Source of the DNA: Quercus robur
Taxonomy: Eukaryota > Streptophyta > Magnoliopsida > Fagales > Fagaceae
DNA: 64,000 bases
Direction: 5' to 3'
Assembly (NCBI RefSeq): GCF_932294415.1
Contig: NC_065544.1
Location: 25,643,351-25,707,350, forward strand
Below, in pieces: positions 36,136 through 50,924 of this stretch. The notes below the pieces were generated by a model. The model worked only from the letters and a program-made list of their open reading frames with translations. It was not told the DNA's origin and did not search any database. A program made the translations under genes and the position numbers. Positions within the stretch are counted from its first letter, which is position 1. Each line of letters opens with the position of its first letter.

Positions 36136-37536
36136 AGATAATCAACTGTGGCCTCATAAATATTTGGGGATTCCCAAAGGTGGCGTCTTGAGTCTTCTTA
36201 CACTCTAATAGTATGTATAAATATAATTTTAAGCAAAATTTCAATTTGAGGTGATGCTTCCATCTCATCACTTTCCGATAAGATTTATAAATAAATCCAA
36301 TAAGAATCCGGATCCTGAATTAAAGATGATAACTAACAAAAGAAAAAAATTGGTAGAAAAAGGACCAAAACAAAGATTTTGAACACAAAATCTACATGTT
36401 GGTTTCAATTCTGCCTCTTCCAAGTGTTAGGCCGACTCTTGGCCTAGGTCTGACTCATTAATAAGGTCTTAAAATTTTATATTTTATGATTAAAATAAGT
36501 AAGAAAAGAAAAACGTAAAATTCTTTGATATCTATATTTTAGGGTCATTATCTTTCTTTTTTTTTTTTTTGAGAAAGTAGGTCATTGTCAATTTAATCCT
36601 ACATTTTGCTAGCATTTGATTTATGTTATTTTCAATTTATAGTCAACTTGCAGTTAATAAGTTGACAGTAAGGATCATATTAACTGCAAGTTTAAAATAA
36701 TATTAACTAAATTAACTGCTACCAAAATTTATGGACCAAATTGATAATGACCTCATATTGATATTTTTGCAACCCAAAAAAAAAAAAAAAAAAAAAACCA
36801 CCATTGTGTTGTTCATTCTTTTTCTCACCTCTTAAAGGTTCCAAAATATTCATCCAATAGAAACATAATCCAATTGGAACTCAAAATTGTTTCACTAAAA
36901 AATAAAATGTTGTAAATACGACAAATCAAAATTAATAATTAATTTCTCCTAATAGCATGAAATTTTCATTTTTGTAAACCAATCTTCATATTGACCACCT
37001 ACTCTTCATATGACCACACACCAAAACCCCAATTTCAACGTTACACTTGAAGATCCTAATGATTTTTCTGCCGTAGGTTGGGGAATTTTTGCTTATCATT
37101 TGATCTCCTAATACAAAACCTGAGTTGTTATTATTACTATTCAAGAAAAGGGTAAAAGATCATATTTCAACTATCTTTTACATTATGTCGTTAATACGTG
37201 TATATCAACCTTTTTGAGAAATATGTGGGTATTAAGATTTTATAAAATCTTTGCTATTAAGATTTTATGCGCTCTCATGTGCTTTTCAGTTTTTTTATCA
37301 AGCACATATTCCACATGCCAATTGCCAAATACCAAGAAATTGGGGTAGTATGATCATATTGTAGAAAAAAAATCATCAACTACCGCAAAACTAAGTAAAA
37401 TAATGTTTTGTAGCAATTCATCTGGTTCCAAAGGTAAAATGCAATATCATACAACAAAAATTTTGATTTGATATACACTATTTATAAGAGAAGCAATCGA
37501 TATTTAAAAAAAAAAAAAAAATGTGCTTCAATCTAA

Positions 37537-39016
37537 CTACATTTTAGCAAAATACTCCTGCAACCATCTGGCTTCCACTTGCAACCCAGAATCCCTTAAT
37601 GCATTCATTGATGATCGATAAAGCCTCCCATCTAATCGTGTTCCTTCAGATTTCATATCCCGTAAAAGCTTCACCAACTCATCGATCCAACTACTCCTTG
37701 AAAAAACTCCAATTATAATTCCAGCCATGACCTTGTCAATTTCACCCCATTGATCCTAAACTCATTGTAATATCTCAGGAACATCTCAAACTCCTTGGCT
37801 TTACTATAAGCACTAATAACACTAGTGTAACTAACCTTATCTGGTGCAACCTTTCCTCGCTTCATCTCCTTCCATAGCTTCTCAACCTGCCTTAAATTAT
37901 TGGCCTTTCCATGCATTTTCGTCAAAGAATTGTAAATCCAAACATTTGGTTCACACCCTCTTTCTTTCATCTTGGCCAAAAGCCTCATTGCATCTTTAGG
38001 CCTCCCCGTTTTGCCATAAATTACAATCATGCTAGAATAAGCCACAACACACTTATCAAACCCCTTTTGTTCCATCTCTGAAAATAACATTACAACTTTC
38101 GAATAGAGCCCAGGATGACAATATGCATTTATAACCGAGGAGTATGTAACTTGTCCTGGTTCACATCCCTGAGAAATTAGCTCTTTGTATACCTTAACCG
38201 CAGCTAGAAATCCTCTTTTCTTTGAGAAGCCATTGACAATTGCACAGAATATACAATCAGAAATTCTTAATTTTGAAATTTTCATTGCTTTAACAATTTC
38301 AAGTGTCTTCTCCATTAGTCATTCTTACACATACATCAACACTAGTTTTAAGTACAGCCCCGGATCTCTCAACATTTGTTTGCTTTTCCCTTCTTCAAAA
38401 AGATCTTCAGCCACCTTTACTTCTCGCAAGCTTGCAAAAGAACAAATCAAAGAAGAGTAAACCGAAGAATTCTTGGAAATTCCTTTCCTTGTCATTTCTT
38501 TTAAGTATTCAAGAGCTTCAAAAGCTCTTCCTGATTTTCCTAGGGACTCAATTAGAGTCCCAAATATACGAGTGCAAAATGGTGATGAATAAAAATCTAG
38601 TTGACTACTTTCTAATTCACAAAAAAAATTCAACCACTTTTTCCAGAATCACCAAGTCTCATATAAGCTTCCATGATATGGCAAGAACATTCAGAATCCG
38701 GAACAACTCCAGCAGATCTCATTTTCCCAAATGCTACAATGGTGCTTCTATACATATGAAGCTTGTTGTAGCCTCTTATTGCAGAACCAAAGGCCAATAC
38801 ACTGACTTTACCATTAGAGTTGAAAACTTCAAGCGAAGTCTCAAAAATTTTGAATTTTCTAGCTCTAATGCAACTACTAACCAATTTTGAACAAGTGGAA
38901 CTATCAAGCAACACATTATAGTTCTTGAAATCATTACAAACTAGAAAGAACAGTTCAAACATAAAGTCCATATCAATAGCTTCCTTCCAGCATAAGTAGG
39001 AACAATTTAGGGCCAA
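37537..39016 (-). pseudogene. pentatricopeptide-repeat (PPR) protein pseudogene
   Basis: Four minus-strand pieces read as one P-class PPR protein: 39016-38630, 38633-38328, 38315-37713 and 37728-37537. Typical 35-residue repeats are clear, such as VTYSSVINAYCHPGLYSKVV followed by FDKCVVAYSSMIVIYGKTG and the repeat starting PNVWIYNSLTKMHGKA. Lesions relative to an intact frame: a frameshift near 38633 next to an A-run; two nonsense codons (TAA at 38325-38327 and TGA at 38319-38321) in otherwise continuous frame; and a 1-nt loss near 37740 that shifts the C-terminus. The N-terminal targeting sequence is missing; upstream lies a T-run and G-run (39040-39083). An intact relative would act in organelle RNA processing. 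Resemblance to At5g13770-type proteins is a low-confidence recollection. Confidence 0.8.
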
Positions 39017-39052
39017 AAAATAGATGAAGAATCACACCACTTGGTTTTTTTT

Positions 39053-39083
<31 letters not shown>

Positions 39084-41045
39084 GTGTGATGAATTCAGTG
39101 CAGAAGGCTGAGGGAAACAGGTAGATTGCAGCCACCTGAAAATCTGAACCATGAAAGCACACACAAAGAAACACTACAAATCTATAATCAACTATTACAA
39201 GCTATGACAGTGTATCCTTCCCTCATTGCTTTCCCTAAGTCTAAGATCCTCCATTACATTTTTATTGGTGGCCTGAAAGAGGCAAAAGAGGTCTTTGAAG
39301 CATACAATAGTAGTGCAAAGATGTGTTGTTATTTTTATATCTGTAATATATAGGTAAACTTAGATAGAATATGTTAGGTGCAGTACATTAGATTCTCCAA
39401 TTGAATTCAAACACTTGGCTGCATTGACCAATAAGATAAGAATAATGTCATCTTTTCCAATACTAATTAAATTCAAAAAGTGTTTGAATTTAATTGGAGA
39501 AAGGAAAACCTAATATACTGCACCTAAAGTATATAAGTTTTACCCATTATATACACACACACATATACACTCTTCTAACCATGCATTTTATCATGAAATA
39601 TGTTATATTCATATAAACACTCATCCTATGCTAATGACAGGATCCTACATTCACCCTTGCTGCTCAACAAACAAACAGAACAAAATTTTAAAAAGGTTAA
39701 CACAATTTTGAGTGTGAAATTTCACCATACAACTTTCATATGTGAATATAATCTAGAAGTAAAAGGCAAGGCTCATTAAAGTACCGGGAGTGCTAAATTT
39801 TGTGTGCCACTCTAAAGGATACAAAAATCTCAATTGACACAACCAAAAAACCAAATGGTGCTGACTATTCTAAAAGGAGTCCTCAGGTCTACCCACATAG
39901 TTGCATACCTTTGATAAATATAGCAACCGTTTAAGTTACACCAAGCTCCAGGAGATGTTCAAGCAATAACAATTTCTTCCATAGTCAAAACCCAACACTT
40001 CGCTAGAAGATTTAAGTAGGTTTGCAATTATCTTTCCTTCAACAATTCCAGCAAATCTGGCAGAGCAATGAAACTTATATGAAAAATGGTCAAAGATTAG
40101 AACCAGGACACTAAACCATACAAATAATTCAAGTTTTAGAAACATTATTCTCCTTCGATAGCAAAAGGAAAGTGATGAACAAGAAAATGATTCAGTTTAT
40201 TTTGACAACAAGCAGATGGTCCTCTTTACTCATCAAATTAATTTGGGTTACAATGAAGTTTTACAAAAGGTGACGAAAAGAATGAAGGAAAATCATATCT
40301 GCGTTGATTAATTTGGGCTACCCACATGGTTCACCTTACTATTTTCCCTCCTACCAAATGGACCCTACAGTTATGTGCTACATAAAATATCTGAAAAAAT
40401 GAAAAAGGGGGGAGGAGTTTGTGGGGTGGGTTCTTAAAAGACTTTCAAAAATTGATTGTCTAAACTCACAACAAAACATCCAAACCAGGGTACAATGGTG
40501 AACAAAGCCTTTACCCTACCACCCCAACACAAGTAGGTACGAAAAATCTCATTTCTACACTTCATCCTACCAAACATAATGTAAGAAATCATAAAATCAT
40601 TTCAAAATTGCAGCATTGCCTGTGTAGATTTATGTGAAAACTATGCAGAAGAAGTGAAGAACCAGATGTTAAAAATAAGAAAATATAATGCAAATTTTAA
40701 ATACCAGGACCAAAAAAAAAAAATCAATAACAGCAATATATAATAAAGCAGATGAACAAAGGTAACAAAGCAAACATGGCAGCCAAGATTTGAAATGAGG
40801 CAACATAGTAGAATCATTACCTGCAATATCACTATGCAACTACCTTCTCTAAAAGCTTATTTTGTGAAGCCTTTTCAAGCCTATTCCTGCAAGGTAAAAA
40901 ATGCAATTGGCACCTCAAATATGTATATATATGGATGAACATCATTTCTATGCTTATATAAAGAAGGAAGAAAGGAAAATAAATTTCTACACAGGCATTT
41001 TAATATATATGATGAATTTCAGATTGTAATATTTAGGAGAGCCTT
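39017..41045. other. intergenic; homopolymer tract and a small MITE, no gene
   Basis: T(20+) then G(20+) at 39039-39083. At 39374-39527 a 154-bp MITE-like inverted repeat has ends TTAGGTGCAGTA and its complement with ~45-bp arms. The remainder is AT-rich and I see no gene in it. Confidence 0.5.
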
Positions 41046-41470
41046 TTTTTTATAAGAATAATTTTATTGAAAAAAAGACTACATACAAAAAGCACAAAGC
41101 AGCCAAAACAATTACACAAGAAAAAAAAAATTTATGTTCAATAAGAAAGAGACTATAAACACAGGAATGGCGTCACTAGTTGTGAATCCCCATGCGTGAG
41201 ACCAATCAAACAAAGTGCCTACAAATGAGGCTAAAACATGGTCCCCTCCCTGTGCTCTCCAAACCTCAAACATACGTCTATTACGCTCCCTCCAAATAAT
41301 TGAAATCAAACATAATGGCACCAGGTTCCAAATATCTGAAGAATACTTACCCAACCAGTTCCTCCAACCAAACAAAAGGTCAAGCAATTTCTCAGGTAAT
41401 ACCCAAGAGACCCCAAAAAAATCTAAAAGCAAAGCTCCACAATTGATAGCCTTCGTATAAATCCAGTGAG
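41046..41470 (-). mobile_element. LINE 3' end with zf-RVT-type C-terminus
   Basis: Minus strand 41432-41112 encodes 106 residues of the LINE ORF2 tail: FFGVSWVLPEKLLDLLFGW, then PLCLISIIWRERNRRMFE, then LFDWSHAWGF. The ORF is followed by AATAAAATTATTC and an A-tail (a T-run on the plus strand at about 41046). The element is 5'-truncated, which is usual for LINE insertions. Confidence 0.75.
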
Positions 41471-42961
41471 ATTCTCTGACTTAAAATAGTAGTATTCACA
41501 ATTAGCTATCAGCAGAAAGGAGCTACTACCTAATTTATCATGCATCATTCAAGCTGTCTGGAAATAAATTTATTTCCATTCAAATGGATTTATTATCATA
41601 CACCCTTCAATCCAACCACCCCTCTTCAAATGGATTTATTATCATACACCCTTCAATTCAAATGGATTTATTATTTGTTCTTGCTTGAGTGCTTTACAAA
41701 CAAGAGCCAGCCTTATTTAACTAGGCTGCTCGAATACAACTGATCTCCTAACAAACAATTTTTTATTTTTTTGATAAGTAATAAGATTTATTGATATTGA
41801 AAAGGGACACCCTAGTACACAGGGAGTGTATAGGGGTCAAATACAGAAATTACAATCTGTTAGCCTAACCACCACTAACTGAACAATTAACTTCCCAATT
41901 CAGGCACATGCTCAATTACTTAACAACATTAGGCTTAACAGTAACATAGCACACATGCTAACAACCTTAGTAATTGCTAAACAGCTACTAACATTACACA
42001 AGTAGTACATCAAACTTCAAAATAATAACAGCAACACACTTCCAAGTAATAACTGCGCCGGTAATCATGGCAACAGCACTAATAAGCGTGCCATTAGCTC
42101 AACAGTAAGCATAGCAGCAGCAGCAACCACCTCACTTGAAGCAGGTTCCTAACAACAACTATGCATCCAAATATTCCATCCACTGCCAACATCAAATTCT
42201 TAATGCACACCAGTTGAAATTATTCCAATAATTAATCTAAACTAAAAATCTAACTTTTAGAAAATACCCACTAAGAAGATTCTAACCAAAGATAAAGATC
42301 TTAATAATGAATTTCCATTTACCAACACAATCATATCCAAACAAACCCTGCCACCATCAAACTCTACCATCACCCCCTACCCCAGCACCATCACACCACC
42401 AACTACTATCATCTCACCCTTACGACATCACCATGATCACCAGCACAACCATCAGGCCACCTGCAATTGTATTCACCACAACCACATACCATTTTTGTAT
42501 TCACAAAAAAATGCAACATCAACCTATCCCAACACTACCCCATTACAGCTACCACTAAATGCATTTTGCAAACATGAATGCATGTGCCCCAACCACAAGT
42601 TGGTAAAGAGAAAGAGCAGCATATCCTCTCTTTTTTTGATAAGTAAGAAAAATATTTATTGAAAAAAAGACTACTTAAGACACAAAGTAGCCAAAAAAAT
42701 ACAATGAAAGGAAGTAAAACTATGTACAAAAAAGAACATCAAACCCTGAAAGTATTTATTGGAATTTAATAACTTATAACCACAAGGAGAAGTACCAGGA
42801 TTATATGGATAAAGAACCACAGGACAGATTGAAACCACAACAAATAGTGCTTATTAGATAAGAACCTTTAAAATTGTGCCTTGTAAAAAAATATAAATAT
42901 ATTAAAATGAAAACTCTGCCGGTTCAAGAAGAACCCGAACAAAATTACCGTTTGGAGACAC
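41471..42961. other. intergenic with two further LINE 3'-end tails
   Basis: T-runs followed by GATAAGTAATAAGATTTATTG (about 41760-41870) and GATAAGTAAGAAAAATATTTATTG (about 42631-42735) are minus-strand LINE 3' ends. The second is clearly related to the tail at 41046 (shared ATTGAAAAAAAGACTAC). A 29-bp phrase (AAATGGATTTATTATCATACACCC) is duplicated at 41582-41670. No gene seen. Confidence 0.5.
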
Positions 42962-45454
42962 TTACTTCTCATATAATTTGATAAGTGATCTCGGCCTCTC
43001 ATAACCATCTTCCTTCCGTTGAGGCTTTGGTTTCCCAGCCTGCCTTGATTCTGGTTTCCAATTAGCTTTAGTTAGAGACTGACCTAACAAGTCAGCAATG
43101 TCCGTTGCCATTGCCTCAGCCTTCTTCACATATGGAAAAGTTTCCTCCTTGAAGTGGTTTGATAACCACATATACATAGACAACACTTGATGCTTAGTCT
43201 CAAGATCCAAGAGCTCTGAATCATTTCGAGCAGAACCCTTTGGCATGCCCATTGCAATATTGACAGGAACATTCTGACTGTATGCTGAAGCAAACCTAAG
43301 GAGATGGTACATTGCTTTTGGGTCTCTTATATTAACTGGGGCAAAACAAAAGTTAAAACGATCTTCAAGAGATAACCCCTGTACCTTCTCCAACATATTA
43401 GCAACCTTTTTTATGTGATCATGTCGACACAGAAAGTATGACCCATCTAGACGGCAATTTTCACCAAATTTTTCAAGTAGATGGCAGAATGTAACATTGG
43501 GCAGTTGCCCAGCAAATAGTTCAACCTGTTCAAAGAATGGGAAGAGACCGACTTTCCTTACTTCTACAAAAGGTTGCTTCAAACACTCAATCAAGTAGTC
43601 TAAATCTTCTAAATGCAAGGTTGTTGTGAGTCCATCTGGATAGCGGCTTCCTCTTCGGCCAGCTCTTCCAGCAATTTGTTTCACCTGCGATGCTGGAACT
43701 GGAACAATCTTGTCTCCATTGTATTTCGAAAGGCTATAAAAAATAACCCTTCTAATATTAAGATTCAAACCCATTCCAACAGCATCACTAGCAACAAGCA
43801 CATCAAATTCATTATCTTGATCATTGAATAAGGTAGCTTGCTGTCTACGAGTTTCTGGTGGCAAAGCACCATAAATTACACAACAGCGGTGATTGGTGTG
43901 TTTCTCAATTGCCATTTTAACCTCAAATATCTCTCTCCTCGAAAAAGCAACCACGCAGTCCCCAGAACGAACATTTTTAAGATCTCCCAATAGGGTCTTG
44001 GCTTCAACCACCAATGGCTTAAACCTGTCATAATGTTGTTCATGCAGCTGATCCCCAGTTTCTGCACAGATCTTTCGAACAATACTCAAAACACTCGGAT
44101 CCCCACATAAATGTATCTCATCAGCCTTCAATCCAAGCAATGCCCGCGTCCAAGCATAACCCCTACATGGGTCTGCCATCACCTGAATTTCATCAATAAC
44201 AGCTACATCATACAATTCGTCCGTCGACACCATTTCCACAGTACAGGCAATATGGTTTGAAAAAGGGACATATTTCTTTTCTTGACCTGTAAGTAGAGAA
44301 CAGTAAACCCCATGTGCATTCACCTTGTCAAAGACTTCCATAGCCAATAATCTGAGAGGACTACAATAGATACCCTTCTTGGCCTCCATAAACCGTTGCA
44401 GAGCATTGTAAGTTTTACCACTATTGGTTGGGCCACAATGATATACTATCTTACGTTTCATGGCCCGTGCAAATGGAAACCAAGTGTGGGGCTTGGTAAG
44501 GTCTGCCGACTCAATCATACCCCGAAACCGCTTAATCTCATCAGGAAACTCCTCTAAACAATACTCCACGAATATAGGAAACAAGAACTTGACAGCATCA
44601 TCGGATGGACCAAGCGACACCACATACTTAAAAACATCAGCAGAACATTTCTTGAAGAAAAAGTTCCGGAACTTTTGCACTGCAGTAGGAAAGAATGACA
44701 TCCCAATGTAGATTGCAAGAGCCTGATTAGACGCCCAACCCGATTTCCCAAAATAACTAAGCACTTGTTGCATTATCTCCCAATCACACCGTGTCTGCTT
44801 CGCTCCCTTCTCGGCATTTCTTAACTCACGATACACTTCAACAGGATCCCGCGAAGCAACATTCAAATGAACCTCACACCTCTCCAAACCCACGTCATCA
44901 TTATTATCGCTAGCCACCATAGAATCAACAACAATACCCTCTTCATTGATACCATTTCCCAATTCAACCATGGTTGAATCACCAACAGTGCTACAACTCT
45001 CATCATCATCATCATCTACACCAACAGTTGTTTTCCCAACATCAGCATCGAAATCACATTCAGATTCAGATTCAACCATTGTCAAGCTAGACACACCATG
45101 ATCATCATCACCATTAGGTGCTGATGAAGAAGAAAAGGGTCTTCCATAGAAGGTGGCAGAGGCCTTAAATTTGAGAGCTTGTGAGGGAAATTGACAAGGA
45201 GCTAAGTGAAACAAAGTGAAAGCAGAAGTGGAAAATGGACGGTTAGGGACATCTGAAGCAGTAGGACAAAACCGGTAATGCTGGGAAATCAAAGGGTCAT
45301 ATAATAGTCCATAAAAAGAATGGTTGGATAGCAGAACCCTTAGCCTAGTAGAAGAAGAAGGGTATGTCTTAGGTTTATAAATTCGAAACAGGGACATGGC
45401 TGTTGTTGTTGTTGTTGTTGTTGTAGAAACTAATAATATATTGAAGAAACGCAA
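42962..45454 (-). CDS. SUV3L: mitochondrial SUV3-type ATP-dependent RNA helicase
   Basis: Intact 830-residue single-exon frame. SUV3 proteins are DExH-box RNA helicases of mitochondria that unwind RNA for turnover; in fungi and animals they partner with an exoribonuclease. Visible motifs are GPTNSGKT (341-348, motif I), VIDEIQVM (D421-E422-I423-Q424, motif II), HLCGDPSV (motif III region), and [13 protein letters not shown] with Q593 (motif VI), followed by the SUV3 C-terminal domain ([15 protein letters not shown]…). The first ~100 residues are basic, Ser-rich and poor in acids, as in a transit peptide. The frame opens at 45454, but a TTG/ACA microsatellite encodes a Thr run at 11-18; Met20 (45397) matches the usual start ([10 protein letters not shown]…) and is the likelier initiator. 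An acidic stretch lies at about 120-175. Length suggests the longer plant type (DExH18/SUV3L) rather than DExH16. Head-to-head with MDP1. Confidence 0.92.
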   Translation of the reverse strand: MRFFNILLVSTTTTTTTTAMSLFRIYKPKTYPSSSTRLRVLLSNHSFYGLLYDPLISQHYRFCPTASDVPNRPFSTSAFTLFHLAPCQFPSQALKFKASATFYGRPFSSSSAPNGDDDHGVSSLTMVESESECDFDADVGKTTVGVDDDDDESCSTVGDSTMVELGNGINEEGIVVDSMVASDNNDDVGLERCEVHLNVASRDPVEVYRELRNAEKGAKQTRCDWEIMQQVLSYFGKSGWASNQALAIYIGMSFFPTAVQKFRNFFFKKCSADVFKYVVSLGPSDDAVKFLFPIFVEYCLEEFPDEIKRFRGMIESADLTKPHTWFPFARAMKRKIVYHCGPTNSGKTYNALQRFMEAKKGIYCSPLRLLAMEVFDKVNAHGVYCSLLTGQEKKYVPFSNHIACTVEMVSTDELYDVAVIDEIQVMADPCRGYAWTRALLGLKADEIHLCGDPSVLSIVRKICAETGDQLHEQHYDRFKPLVVEAKTLLGDLKNVRSGDCVVAFSRREIFEVKMAIEKHTNHRCCVIYGALPPETRRQQATLFNDQDNEFDVLVASDAVGMGLNLNIRRVIFYSLSKYNGDKIVPVPASQVKQIAGRAGRRGSRYPDGLTTTLHLEDLDYLIECLKQPFVEVRKVGLFPFFEQVELFAGQLPNVTFCHLLEKFGENCRLDGSYFLCRHDHIKKVANMLEKVQGLSLEDRFNFCFAPVNIRDPKAMYHLLRFASAYSQNVPVNIAMGMPKGSARNDSELLDLETKHQVLSMYMWLSNHFKEETFPYVKKAEAMATDIADLLGQSLTKANWKPESRQAGKPKPQRKEDGYERPRSLIKLYEK

Positions 45455-45964
45455 AACCTTTCTTCTGCTCCGGCTCCGAGTGAGCGCAAAAGCTTTCTTT
45501 GTGAATTTATTGTGAAATACTTATTCTTAAAATTCACAAAGAAAGTACACATAACAACTCACCTGCTGTTTGGGTTTGTCATTGACGTTGGGGTTCTCTG
45601 TTTCTTCGTCTCTTTGAGGGTCGAGAGCTCAATTGGGAATCAGCAATGGAATCGGCGAGATGTGGCTATGAAGAAGAAGAAGGAGTTCATGTTCATTGAG
45701 GAGCTTTATTCATCATGTCTGCGTTAATGGCTATGAAGAAGAAGAAGGGGTTAGGGTTCAATCGTGTCTGTGTTGTGTTGTGTTGTGTTGTTGCAAAGTG
45801 AGGATGATGTTGATGATAAGTGAGTCATGTGAGAGTCACGTGCGACTTTAACAGTAGAGTATGTAGGTATATATATATATAAATAAAATAGTGGTTGAGG
45901 TCCTTAAGAGGAATAAAAGTTGGAACCGCAAATCCGAAATCGGAAAGCAAAGCAAAACAAGGAG
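45455..45964. promoter_or_regulatory. shared spacer / possible bidirectional promoter between SUV3L and MDP1
   Basis: The 510 bp separating the two divergent start codons include both 5'UTRs. They contain a (TGTTG)n microsatellite at about 45769-45794, AAG-rich tracts, TCACGTG (CACGTG-like G-box) at about 45836-45842, and an AT repeat with TATATATATATAAATA at about 45870-45885 that could be the MDP1 TATA region. A 71-residue open stretch (45512-45727) has no recognisable similarity. Confidence 0.5.
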
Positions 45965-48006
<2,042 letters not shown>

Positions 48007-50924
48007 AAATGAATTTTTTGGCAATCTTGAACTAAAATTCTATATTGAAATTGCTTCTGGCGTTGTCAGGAATTATTATTTGGCAACCATATTTGTCTAA
48101 TTGAAATCAGTTGTATCAATTACATGAGGAATGGTTCCCATAGTATTTGCTGCAGGCGTATGCTTGGAAGAGTGATTTAATACATTTTAGTTAGTGTAAA
48201 TCATTAAGGAGAATAATTCCAAGTAACAACATAAAGTATTTTGCTGCTTAACGTGCTCGAAAGAGATCTATCAATAGTTTTCAGTCTATATATCATGACT
48301 AGTAATAATATAAAGAGATGAAATCTTAATCATGAAAATTCTATATCAACAGAGTTTCTAATTCATTGGCTCTTCCAGAAGCCAGCCAAATTTGAGAAAG
48401 GAAGAGAGAACATTATGAGGTTCTCATCTTCGCCCTTCTAGCCCATACCAAACTCTCAAATAACATTCTAGCTTTTCTACCCCAACACTTCATGCCCTGA
48501 GAGGGAGAGCTTGTGATAATTTTAATGTCTTGAGCCACCAAAGTTGTCAACTACTGACAATTTTGAGGAAAAAGAAAAGGCATTTCATCCATCTATGACC
48601 TTTGATTTTGAAGAAACCAAAATGATAAGTGATTAGGAAGCTCAGCCACACTTTTCATTTCCAATCAGATCATGGGAAAAAGGGCCAAAATGGTCAAATA
48701 CTACTTTTGGCCGAAACATTTAGCAATATACCACTGTTTTGAAAATATTTAGGGATATACCACTATTTTGAAACTTGAGTTTGCCGTATAACTCCAAGGT
48801 AGTTTTTTAGCATACAAGTTCACATCTATTCAAAATTGATAAAAACTCGACTGAAGCATCTTTTTGGTTTTCCAAACATCACTCTAAATGATACAGAATA
48901 TCTAAGAAACTAATTATAAAGGTCTGGTCAGCCATTACTATCTGCAGCACCAGCACCTGCCTGCAGTTTCTTGGAGATGCAAGGGCCATCTCCCCTGAAA
49001 CAGTTCCCTCACCAACAGTACCGTTGACATTATTACCAACTAATGGCTGGGAAATAAAATACCTCATTGTCAAATTCTATCCCGCGCCAATTTTGAAATT
49101 TACATCTAATAAAGAAATGTAAGAAATTGAAGGCTTCTCATGAGCCAATTTCACAAGCATCCTCAATGTAGTGTTTGTTTGGCAAGATTATTTTTGCGAA
49201 CTTATTTAACCATTCGGCTTATTTTTGTTACTATTCATGGATTTCACTGCATTTTTTGTACTATTTATAGGTTTTACTATATTATTTTAACTAACTTTTA
49301 TATTTATTTACAGTACTTTCAGCAAAAAAAATTCAGTTTCAATAAAAAAAGCAAATCCCAAACAGATCCATAATTTGTCATTAGTAATCATTTTGGCAAT
49401 GAGTCTTTGAGGTTCAGCCATCATGCTGCCAACTGTCTTGCATTATGACCCATATCACAATCATCTGCAATGCAACCATGAAGTCCGTGTCCTAGGAGAG
49501 AATTATGAGCAGTGGATAGGTTTGGGACAATATATGCTTTATCTCAATCAAACTGGCTAGCAAGTTTTTCACATCTGCCTTCTAAAACAACATCAGAAAC
49601 TGGAATGTCCAATGAGATAGTTTGCACTTATCCCTAATCACAGGAAGATAGATGTAATTTAATACAAACACACATGCACGCAAATGCATGCGTAAAAGAG
49701 CATCAGTGTTCCTCAAATCTTAATAACTTTCTCGGCCTTTCAGCTAAGATCAAGTCTACCTTAAATATTGAAGATGAGATTATAGGACAACAGGTGTAGA
49801 CTTAAAAGCCTGTTTCCACCAGTTTTGCATGTATTGTTTTCATACAATTGAAAGAGAATCAGAACCGAAGTTCTTCCACGTGAATGATACAACAAATTAA
49901 TAGACTACTGCCAATATAGAACCTAATGTACTAAGCAGTAATTGAATGAAACAACAAAAGAATACAAACGTAAGATCATAACAATCCTTGCCACTAGTTC
50001 TAGCTCAACACAGGATGGTCCAGTGTTTGCTAATGGAAACGACAAAAGCCCCTTCTAGTTTCTACTAGCGCGTTGCTTCATTTTCATCCAGACCCCTATC
50101 AACTCCTGAAACTTTTCACAAAAGAATGTCACTACATGAAGCTACAAAGAAAAACTAACATACATCCAGTCATCTACCAACTCCTGCAATATTTCACAAA
50201 AGAATGTCCCTATGTTAAGATACAAAGAAAATAAATAAGTGCCGATAGCTAATTCAGAAACTGACATTCAAATTATACACACTTTGTAGTTGTCATTCTA
50301 TTAACTTTTGTGAATGACATCAATTAAAAATTCAAATATCAAGTAGTCATGGATTCAATAAGAACTTATTAAATATACAAAGTATAACTACTCCCCCCCC
50401 CCCCCCCCCCCCCCACCCCACCCAGGGCATGTGGCCAAATACACAGAAAAATCATTCCATCACATTATGATAGAAGTTATTTCAATTACACAATTTCATG
50501 TGCATGAACCTGCTTTGCACTATAAAGTTGATAGCTCACACCTTTCACCACATTTGATGTTTTATAAGTTAAACAACTACTATATAATGCTTCAATCTGA
50601 AACACAAGCACCATCTAAATGTTGTGGATGAAGTTCAGGAAAATTGAAATGCTTTCACTGAGCTTCGGAACTCAGCATGGCCCATTAAGCACCACATCTT
50701 TATCTTTTCTCATTCAATCAATTGCATAAAATTTCAGTTTGAGGTTCATATAAAACCAAATTTCTCAAACATGGCATACAAACTACTGAAAGTTTCAGAG
50801 AACACTTACAATGAAAACAAGGGTAATGTCACATAACACATAATGACATTCAGAAACAAGTCACAGCTTAATGAATTACCTTGTGGCATATTCTACAGGA
50901 CATTTCTTCTTGTAATTATAGCTG
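48007..50924. other. 3' flanks of MDP1 and of the coiled-coil gene; MITE and U2 fragment
   Basis: 48021-48957 is the parent of the duplicate at 19.8-20.9 kb. A MITE copy lies at about 49168-49372 and a U2 snRNA-like fragment at 49723-49760. From about 50028 the sequence is the start of the tandem duplication shared with 61548 onward and leads into the 3'UTR of the coiled-coil gene. A C(20+) run is at 50393-50414. No protein gene recognised. Confidence 0.6.
49723..49760 (+). pseudogene. truncated U2 snRNA-like fragment
   Basis: ATAACTTTCTCGGCCTTTCA then GCTAAGATCAAGT corresponds to the first ~35 nt of plant U2 snRNA (AUACCUUUCUCGGCCUUUUG, GCUAAGAUCAAGU) with a few changes. After that similarity is lost. 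No upstream USE or TATA pair is placed correctly, so it is a fragment, not a working gene. Confidence 0.65.

Larger units (their letters stand above)
33561..37536. other. AT-rich intergenic DNA with MITEs and small tandem duplications
   Basis: No gene seen. A 105-bp copy of the TNL promoter segment lies at 34478-34583. A Helitron-end-like hairpin (GTGCGATGCAC) is at about 34104. Two copies of a ~29-bp unit (AATGTGTTATAATC…) lie at 34355-34411, and two copies of a ~69-bp unit at about 34908-35043. A SINE-like tRNA remnant is at 34760-34850, a large inverted repeat at 35508-35895, and a MITE at about 35935-36135. The rest is AT-rich without recognised content. Confidence 0.6.

Noticed and set aside
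45512-45727. 71-residue frame in the SUV3L/MDP1 spacer
   Set aside because: No similarity recognised, and it overlaps the probable 5'UTRs and promoter.
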